64,000 nt of DNA from Yoonia sp. BS5-3 (lineage in GTDB: Bacteria; Pseudomonadota; Alphaproteobacteria; Rhodobacterales; Rhodobacteraceae), in assembly GCF_038069655.2 (NCBI RefSeq), contig NZ_CP150951.2:1638001-1702000 (forward strand). The letters are read 5' to 3'. Position numbers and translations under genes: made by a program. Positions 57,962 to 64,000 of the stretch are shown one piece after another. The notes beneath the pieces are model-generated. The model was given only the letters and a program-made list of their open reading frames with translations, had not been told where the DNA came from and made no database searches. Positions within the stretch are counted from its first letter, which is position 1. Each line of letters starts with the position of its first letter.

Positions 57962-58774
57962 TCAGTCATGCGCCACCCCCAGATAGGCATCGATCACCTC
58001 TTGGTTGCCACGCACCTCATCAGGCGTGCCATCACCAATCTTGCGCCCGTAATCCATCACAACAACCCGGTCGGACAGGTCCATCACAACGCCCATATCG
58101 TGCTCGATCAGCGCGATGGTTGTGCCAAACTCATCATTCACATCCAGAATAAAGCGGGACATGTCCTCTTTCTCTTCGACATTCATACCCGCCATCGGTT
58201 CATCGAGCAGCAACAGCTTCGGTTCGGCCGCCAGCGCGCGGGCCAGTTCGACCCGCTTTTTCAGCCCATAGGGCAAGCGGCCCACAGGGGTTTTGCGGAT
58301 TGCCTGAATCTCAAGAAAATCAATGATTTGCTCGACTTTTTCGCGGTTTTCTACCTCTTCGCGTTCGGCCTTGCCGCGCCAGATCGCCTGGGACAGCATA
58401 TTGCTTTTCATATGGGTCAAACGGCCGGTCATGACGTTGTTCAGAACGCTCATCCCTTCAAAAAGGGCGATGTTCTGAAAGGTGCGGGCAATGCCCAGAC
58501 GGGCGACCTGATAGGGCTTCATCGGCGGGCGCTTTTGGCCACGAAACCACACCTCGCCGTCTTGGGGGTGATAAAAGCCCGAGATGACATTCAGCATCGA
58601 TGACTTGCCCGCACCATTCGGCCCGATAATGGCGCGGATCTCACCCTCGCGGATGTCAAAGGAAATATCTTTGATCGCCTCAACCCCGCCAAAGCGAAGA
58701 GTGATATTTTTCATATCCATCAGTATGTTACCGATGGTGCGACCGTCCTCTGTGACATAGCTTTGATCTAGCAT
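57962..58774 (-). CDS. Branched-chain amino acid-type ABC transporter ATP-binding protein (LivG-like)
   Basis: 270 residues from the ATG at 58774, with GGAGAGG just upstream; the longer frame overlaps the acyl-CoA ligase in another register. Walker A GPNGAGKSS, signature LPYGLKKRVELARAL, Walker B LLLLDEPMAGM and switch ALIEHDMGVVMDLSD. The LPYGLKKRVE variant of the ABC signature and the ~20-residue N-terminal extension are usual in LivG proteins next to long-chain acyl-CoA ligases. It forms the ATPase pair with the LivF-like protein. Confidence 0.93.
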   Translation of the reverse strand: MLDQSYVTEDGRTIGNILMDMKNITLRFGGVEAIKDISFDIREGEIRAIIGPNGAGKSSMLNVISGFYHPQDGEVWFRGQKRPPMKPYQVARLGIARTFQNIALFEGMSVLNNVMTGRLTHMKSNMLSQAIWRGKAEREEVENREKVEQIIDFLEIQAIRKTPVGRLPYGLKKRVELARALAAEPKLLLLDEPMAGMNVEEKEDMSRFILDVNDEFGTTIALIEHDMGVVMDLSDRVVVMDYGRKIGDGTPDEVRGNQEVIDAYLGVAHD

Positions 58775-58805
58775 AAGCCTCTCCGCCAAAAGATACGCGC
58801 TTTCG

Positions 58806-60770
58806 TCATTCCGCCGCCACCTGTTGGTTGGCGGCCACAACATGCGCATCGCGCAAATCAAGCGTCGCGGCGATCTTGCCTTTGCGCCCGTCCTCATAGG
58901 TGACTTCGGTTTCGGTATAGACCTCGGGTTTGCCGCTATAGAGCGCGTCGATCAGGTCTGCGAATTTGTCCTCGACAATCCGCCGGCGGACCTTTCGGGT
59001 GCGGGTCATTTCGCCGTCATCGGCATCCAGTTCCTTATGCAACACAAGAAAACGATGGATCTGGCAGCCCGCCAGCATCGGGTCAGCCGCCACTGATTTA
59101 TTCACCTCGGCGACATGGCCCTCAATCGTTTCAAGCACCTGTGGGTTTTGTGACAATTCCTGATAGCTGGAATAGGCGATATTGTTCCGCTCGGCCCAAT
59201 TGCCGACGGCGGTCAGATCAATATTGATGAAGGCCACGCAGTGATCGCGGCCTGCGCCAAAGACGACGGCCTCAAGGATATTGGGATAGAATTTCAGCTT
59301 GTTTTCCACGTATTTCGGGGCAAACAGCGCACCGGAGGCCATTTTGCCGACATCCTTGGCCCTGTCGATGATCCGTAGATGGCCTGTGCCCTCTTCGATA
59401 AACCCGGCATCACCAGTCGCCACCCAACCTTCGGCATCTTTGGTTGAGGCGGTGCTGTCGGGGTTCTTGTAATACTCAACAAAAACGCCGGGCGAGCGGT
59501 AAAACACCTCGCCACTTTCCGCGATCTTCAACTCAACCCCCGGGCTGGGCACCCCAACCGTGTCTGAGCGGACCTGACCATCAGGCTGCTGGGTGATAAA
59601 CACCGTCGCTTCGGTCTGCCCGTAAAGCTGTTTAAGATTGATCCCCAGCGCGCGGTAGAAATCGAAAATCTCGGGGCCAATCGCCTCACCCGCCGTATAG
59701 CCCACACGCACGCGGCTGAGGCCAAGCGTGTTTTTCAAAGGCCCGATCACCAGCCAATCAGCCAAAAGGTAGCGCAGCCGATCCATGGCCGAGACCGCCT
59801 GACCATCCAAGATCTTCGGCCCGATATCGCGCCCAACGGCCATGTATTTGTCAAACAGCCATTTTTTGAACCGGCCCGCATCCTCCATCCGGATCATCAC
59901 ATTGGTCAGCTGCTGTTCAAACACGCGCGGCGGGGCAAAGTAATAGGTCGGGCCGATCTCGCGCAGATCGGTCATCATCGTATCGGCGCTTTCAGGGCAA
60001 TTGACGCAAAAGCCGGTCCACATGGATTGCCCGATGGAAAAGATGAAATCGCCCACCCAGGCCATGGGCAGATAGGCTAGCACCTCATCCCCGGCTTTCA
60101 GATCGTCAAATTCAGCTGAATTTTTCGAGGTCTCAATCACATTGCGATTGGACAGCACCACCCCTTTGGGCCGCCCGGTGGTGCCTGAAGTATAGAGCAT
60201 CACGCAGGTATCATCGAGGCCAAGCGCGTCGCTGCGCGCGGTGACTTCGCCCATCATATCCGCTTTGCGCCCCGCCTCTTGCAGGTCCGCATAGGATGTC
60301 ATTTGGCTGTGATCATATTTGCGCAGGCCGCGCCCATCCAAATAGACCACATGGTCCAGCACGGTCAGCTGGTCGCGCACATCTGCAATTTTGTCGACCT
60401 GTTCCTGATCCCCGGCCACAACAAAACGTGCACCGCAATGATCGAGCGCATAGGCGATTTCCTCGGCTGCCGCATCGGCATAAAGCGGGACAGGCACGCA
60501 GCCAATCTTTTGCGCGGCCACCATCGCCCAATAAAGCGCAGGGCGGTTGCGGCCCGTGATCGCGATATGATCGCCCTGCGTTGCGCCCAAGGTCAGAAAC
60601 CCCGCAGCGAGTGCGTCAATTTCAGCGGCAGCTTGCGCCCAGGTCCAGCTTTGCCAGATCCCAAATTCCTTTTCGCGATACGCTGCCTTGTCCCCATGCA
60701 GGGCGACATTGCGTTTCAGCAAATCCGGAATCGCGCGCAGCCCCTCCTCAAGGGCCGTTGAATTCGTCAC
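58806..60770 (-). CDS. Long-chain fatty acid-type AMP-forming acyl-CoA ligase
   Basis: 654 residues from a GTG at 60770 with GGAGGAGAT 3-4 bases upstream; this site is much better than the upstream TTG/ATG choices. AMP-binding motif MLYTSGTTGRPKGV, then LKQLYGQTEATVFITQQ, WVATGDAGFIEEGTGHLRIIDRAKDVGKMASGALFAPKYVENKLKFYP and MTRTRKVRRRIVEDKFADLIDALYSG. The Arg-rich C-terminus is that of FACS-type (COG1022) ligases. It makes an acyl-CoA from an imported acid and ATP. First gene of the Liv-type cluster and divergent from the PAS-winged-helix regulator, its probable controller. Confidence 0.92.
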   Translation of the reverse strand: MTNSTALEEGLRAIPDLLKRNVALHGDKAAYREKEFGIWQSWTWAQAAAEIDALAAGFLTLGATQGDHIAITGRNRPALYWAMVAAQKIGCVPVPLYADAAAEEIAYALDHCGARFVVAGDQEQVDKIADVRDQLTVLDHVVYLDGRGLRKYDHSQMTSYADLQEAGRKADMMGEVTARSDALGLDDTCVMLYTSGTTGRPKGVVLSNRNVIETSKNSAEFDDLKAGDEVLAYLPMAWVGDFIFSIGQSMWTGFCVNCPESADTMMTDLREIGPTYYFAPPRVFEQQLTNVMIRMEDAGRFKKWLFDKYMAVGRDIGPKILDGQAVSAMDRLRYLLADWLVIGPLKNTLGLSRVRVGYTAGEAIGPEIFDFYRALGINLKQLYGQTEATVFITQQPDGQVRSDTVGVPSPGVELKIAESGEVFYRSPGVFVEYYKNPDSTASTKDAEGWVATGDAGFIEEGTGHLRIIDRAKDVGKMASGALFAPKYVENKLKFYPNILEAVVFGAGRDHCVAFINIDLTAVGNWAERNNIAYSSYQELSQNPQVLETIEGHVAEVNKSVAADPMLAGCQIHRFLVLHKELDADDGEMTRTRKVRRRIVEDKFADLIDALYSGKPEVYTETEVTYEDGRKGKIAATLDLRDAHVVAANQQVAAE

Positions 60771-60911
60771 GTGATCTCCTCCCTGACCGCCGTTACCGGC
60801 TTGTTTTGCAGGACACGTGATTCCTGCTGATTTGAGCATGGGCGAGGTTGTCGGAACCTGTCAATTCTTTCTTATTTGCATCCAAATACAACAAAATGTT
60901 ACAGGCTAATC

Positions 60912-62141
60912 ATGCAACTTGCCGATACCCTTCACCGATCCCGCGCGACATCTGTGATGTTGAAATCGGGGCTGAACCTGATCCAACAGGGCCTGTCGAT
61001 CTATGGCGATGACCTGAAACTGATCTTCGCGAACCGTCAATTTGGGGCAATGTTCGCGCTGCCTGCAAGCCTGTGCGAACCCGGGGCGGATTTTGCCGAA
61101 ACCATCTGGCATCTGGCGACAAAGGGCGAATATGGCGAAGTTGGCGATCTGAAAGCCTTTGTCGATCAACGGGTGCGGCAGGCGCTGACCTTTGAGCAGC
61201 ATTATATGGAGCGTGAACGGGCGAACGGGCAATGGGTCTCGGTCGAGGGTGGTCCGCTGCGCCAAGGCGGTTGGGTGACGGTCTATACCGATATCACAGA
61301 GGTGCGGCGGCAAGAGGAAATGCTGCGCTCGCGCTCGGATGAGCTGTCGGACAGACTGCTGGACCGGTCCGAAGAACTGGCCCGCACCAACCGGGCCCTT
61401 GAAGCGACGATCAATCGGCTGCATGAAACCCAGCAGCACCTTGAGGCGGCAGAGGCCCGTATCCGGCTGGCCGCAGAAACAACGCCCGCCCATATCGCCC
61501 GGCTCGATCTGGACGAACGATATACATACACCAACCAACGGTTGCCGCTGAAACCGGCCAATGGGGCAGAAAATATCGTTGGGCACACAGCGCGCGAGGT
61601 GCTGGGCGCGCCCATCTATGACGCAATCACCCCTGCCCTAAGATCGGCGATGTCGGGAGAGCCGAAAGTGGTTGAATTCACCGATCCGCAAAGCGGCTAT
61701 CAAATCCGGGCGGCCTTTACGCCTGATACAAACGCCGCCAATGCGGTCACCGGCGTCTATGTTTTGTCGATGGATATCACCCATTCCAACGGGTCCGAAA
61801 TGCAGGCGGCCAGCGCAGGCAAAAGCATCGCGCGGTTCGGGGAATGGACCGCTAAGCTGGAGAGTTTAGAGCTGATCTCAAAACCTCCAACGCCGCCGGT
61901 TCACCTGACTCTGGCCGAGGCGGCGTTGCTACGCGCCTTTCTGGAAAACGCCAATCGGGTCATATCCCGCGCCGAGGTGCATCAGGCAGTTCCTGGTCCT
62001 GCTTGTTCTGACCGGACGCTTGACGTGCGCATCGCCCGGCTGCGGCAGAAACTAAAAGATCCCGCCAAATCCCCAAGGCTACTGCGCACAATCTATGGGG
62101 CCGGGTATGTCTTTACCGCCGATGTGGAGTGGATCGGTTAA
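60912..62141 (+). CDS. PAS-domain winged-helix transcriptional regulator
   Basis: 409 residues from the ATG at 60912; the TTG at 60876 has no ribosome site. PAS-like domain about 15-135 (LNLIQQGLSIYGDDLKLIFANRQFGAMFALP, WVTVYTDITEVRRQ), a coiled coil about 138-185 (EEMLRSRSDELSDRLLDRSEELARTNRALE), a second PAS domain about 190-295, and an OmpR/PhoB-type winged helix about 320-405 (LTLAEAALLRAFLENANRVISRAEV, DRTLDVRIARLRQKL, IYGAGYVF). No receiver or kinase domain is present, so it is a one-component sensor. Divergent from the acyl-CoA ligase cluster 141 bases away. Confidence 0.88.
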   Translation: MQLADTLHRSRATSVMLKSGLNLIQQGLSIYGDDLKLIFANRQFGAMFALPASLCEPGADFAETIWHLATKGEYGEVGDLKAFVDQRVRQALTFEQHYMERERANGQWVSVEGGPLRQGGWVTVYTDITEVRRQEEMLRSRSDELSDRLLDRSEELARTNRALEATINRLHETQQHLEAAEARIRLAAETTPAHIARLDLDERYTYTNQRLPLKPANGAENIVGHTAREVLGAPIYDAITPALRSAMSGEPKVVEFTDPQSGYQIRAAFTPDTNAANAVTGVYVLSMDITHSNGSEMQAASAGKSIARFGEWTAKLESLELISKPPTPPVHLTLAEAALLRAFLENANRVISRAEVHQAVPGPACSDRTLDVRIARLRQKLKDPAKSPRLLRTIYGAGYVFTADVEWIG

Positions 62142-62374
62142 GGGTTTGATCCTCATAGAAAAATTTATGACTACCTTCATCCCGGATATAGCAGTCTGCG
62201 ACAATCCACTCATCAAACAGGATTTTTATGGCACCGTCGCCTGGCAGGGTGTGGGCGGAAAAATCGATGGCTTGATTGCCAGCGATGCCGTGATCGCCCC
62301 CATTCAATGAAGTGACGATGATATCGTGTATGCAGGCATTGTTAATGGCGACCCAGAATAACAGATAATGTTCT

Positions 62375-64000
62375 TTACTCTGCTGCGATAGAGTCTGCCC
62401 TTTCAATCCGAACCGCCGCGAATTTAAATTCAGGGATCTTCCCGTAAGGGTCCACCGCCGGGTTGGTCAGCACGTTCGCTGCCGCTTCGACATAGGCGAA
62501 GGGCACAAACACCATGTCAGGGGCCACCGCCCGGTCTGAGCGGGCCATAATCTCAATACTGCCGCGCCGGGTCGACAGGCGGACCATGCCGCCCGGCTCT
62601 ACACCCAGCTTGCGCAGGGTCGATGGGTGAAGCGAACAGTTTGCCTCGGGCTCGACCGCGTCCAGCACCTTGGACCGGCGGGTCATGGACCCGGTGTGCC
62701 AATGTTCCAGCTGTCGACCCGTCGTCATGATCATCGGATATTCCGCATCGGGCGCTTCATCCGGGGGGATGACGCTGGCAGGTGTAAATTTGGCCCGCCC
62801 ATTTTCCCGTGGGAATCCATCGCCAAAGACAATCGGCTGCCCAGGATCATCGGCCGACAAAGAGGGGTAGGTGACGGCGTTTTGTTCTTCAAGCCGGTCC
62901 CAAGTGATATTGCTGAGGGATTTCATGGATTTACCCATCTCGGTGAAGACCTGCGATGGATGATCATAGGTCCAGCCAAGCCCGAGCCGTTTCGCCAGCT
63001 GGGTGGTAATCCACCAATCCTCTTTCGCTTCGCCGGGCGGCGGCACAGCGGGGCGACCCATTTGTACCTGCCTGTTCGTATTGGTGACGGTGCCTGTCTT
63101 TTCGGCAAAGGCCGAGGCAGGCAGGATCACATCTGCGAAATTGGCGGTTTCGGTGATAAAGATATCCTGCACGACAAGATGCTTTAGCTTGGCCAATGCG
63201 TCGCGTGCATGTTCGACATCCGGGTCGGACATGGCAGGGTTTTCGCCCAAGATATACATCCCATGAATGTCGCCCGCATGGACGGCATCCAGAATTTCCG
63301 TGACGGTCAGCCCTTTATTCGGGTCGATTGTGCCCTCATCCCAGATCTCTTGGAATGCGTTGCGCACGCCCTCATCCCCGACGGGCTGATAGTCGGGCAG
63401 GAACATCGGGATCAGACCGGCATCAGACGCGCCTTGCACGTTATTCTGACCGCGCAGGGGGTGCAGACCGGCGCCGGGGCGGCCCACTTGACCCGTCATC
63501 AGCGCAAGGCTGATCAGGCAGCGCGAATTGTCGGTGCCATGGATGTGTTGGGACACACCCATCCCCCAGAAAATCATGGCCGCTTTCGCCCCGGCAAAGG
63601 TCCGGGCAACGTCGCGCAATGTCTCGGCCGGGATGCCGCAGATGGCTTCCATCTTTTCAGGCGAAAAATCGGCCAGATGCGTCTTCTCGGCCTCCCAGTT
63701 TTCTGTGTAGGCTTCGATATATTGCCGGTCGTAAAGCTCTTCTTTGACGATCACATGCATGATGGCGTTCAGCATCGACACGTCTGCACCAGGGCGGAAC
63801 TGCAGCATGTGGCTGGCAAACCGCTTGAGCGCCTGCCCGCGTGGATCCATCACGATCAGTTTGCCGCCACGCTTGGTAAACTGTTTGAAATAGGTCGCCG
63901 CCACGGGGTGGTTTTCGATGGGGTTGCATCCGATGGCGATGGCCACATCTGCATTTTCGATCTCGTTAAACGTCGCAGTTACAGCACCTGAGCCCACGTT
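62375..64000 (-). CDS. Formate dehydrogenase alpha subunit, molybdopterin type (partial, N-terminus outside window)
   Basis: 541 codons to the right edge with no in-frame start needed; the N-terminal part with the iron-sulfur domains and the Sec/Cys active site lies beyond 64000. What is present is the middle and C-terminal part of an NAD-linked FdhA: NVGSGAVTATFNEIENADVAIAIGCNPIENHPV, WGMGVSQHIHGTDN, MTGQVGRPGAGLHPLRGQNNVQGASDAG, GENPAMSDPD, and the molydopterin-binding C-terminal domain (MTTGRQLEHWHTGSMTRRS). It oxidises formate to CO2 in the cytoplasm. It ends 233 bases from the PAS regulator; that gap holds no gene I can support. Confidence 0.93.
   Translation of the reverse strand, partial: NVGSGAVTATFNEIENADVAIAIGCNPIENHPVAATYFKQFTKRGGKLIVMDPRGQALKRFASHMLQFRPGADVSMLNAIMHVIVKEELYDRQYIEAYTENWEAEKTHLADFSPEKMEAICGIPAETLRDVARTFAGAKAAMIFWGMGVSQHIHGTDNSRCLISLALMTGQVGRPGAGLHPLRGQNNVQGASDAGLIPMFLPDYQPVGDEGVRNAFQEIWDEGTIDPNKGLTVTEILDAVHAGDIHGMYILGENPAMSDPDVEHARDALAKLKHLVVQDIFITETANFADVILPASAFAEKTGTVTNTNRQVQMGRPAVPPPGEAKEDWWITTQLAKRLGLGWTYDHPSQVFTEMGKSMKSLSNITWDRLEEQNAVTYPSLSADDPGQPIVFGDGFPRENGRAKFTPASVIPPDEAPDAEYPMIMTTGRQLEHWHTGSMTRRSKVLDAVEPEANCSLHPSTLRKLGVEPGGMVRLSTRRGSIEIMARSDRAVAPDMVFVPFAYVEAAANVLTNPAVDPYGKIPEFKFAAVRIERADSIAAE

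Noticed and set aside
62142..62374. Short frames on both strands between the PAS regulator and formate dehydrogenase (e.g. 62167-62310 plus, 62113-62406 minus)
   Set aside because: No recognisable family and no good ribosome site; the minus frame overlaps both neighbours in part.

Overview
The window looks like chromosome of a marine alphaproteobacterium of the order Rhodobacterales (Roseobacter group). The basis is moderately high GC, an alphaproteobacterial 41-residue L36 (rpmJ), and typical roseobacter neighbours (LivFGHKM with acyl-CoA ligases, AcdS/AcdR, NAD-type formate dehydrogenase, N-formylglutamate amidohydrolase). The genus cannot be fixed from sequence alone.

Positions 1-21664 form one large surface-polysaccharide and secondary-metabolite region. 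The minus strand (1-5102) has a Tat-exported beta-helix type protein (cut by the left edge), a GT4 and a GT2 glycosyltransferase and a Wzy/O-antigen-ligase-like membrane protein. The plus strand then has three translationally coupled megasynthase genes (5629-18178): a loading A-PCP protein, a KS-AT-ACP-aminotransferase-C-A-PCP hybrid PKS/NRPS and a terminal C-(remnant A)-PCP-TE protein. They are followed by an initiating sugar transferase, a Wzx-type flippase and a TIGR04325-type methyltransferase. The predicted product is a short amino acid/malonate/glycine chain carrying a beta-amino group. The terminal protein has a changed condensation motif, no adenylation core and a cysteine thioesterase.

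Positions 21636-28722 hold a LacI-type regulator divergent from a catabolic and uptake operon: a DUF1989-GcvT fusion and a glycine-betaine type ABC transporter, with two LacI operators in the shared promoter.

Positions 28865-32491 hold the most striking system: a complete azole-modified RiPP (TOMM/LAP) set. A 74-residue precursor ends in five ACF(A/S)AAAP-type repeats, each with one cysteine. It is followed by an RRE/E1-like partner protein, a YcaO cyclodehydratase and a SagB-type FMN dehydrogenase. No dedicated exporter or protease is seen. An ABC-F protein follows at once.

Positions 34457-39421 are ordinary genes (ClpP-like periplasmic protein, LysR/DUF1330 pair, NTF2-LuxR fusion regulator, N-formylglutamate amidohydrolase, tRNA-Val, rpmJ). 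Positions 39422-46000 look like an accessory island, with AT-rich genes, three copies of an ~87-bp dispersed repeat, TetR-YciI-tag, an ArsR/DUF6428 pair, an IS1595-type transposase remnant and a KilA-N protein.

Positions 46120-64000 hold an ArsR/SRPBCC pair, a secreted PPC-like repeat protein, acdS/acdR (ACC deaminase), a caspase-like pseudoenzyme, a LivFGHKM-type uptake system with two acyl-CoA ligases and a divergent PAS-winged-helix regulator, and the C-terminal part of a formate dehydrogenase alpha subunit cut by the right edge.
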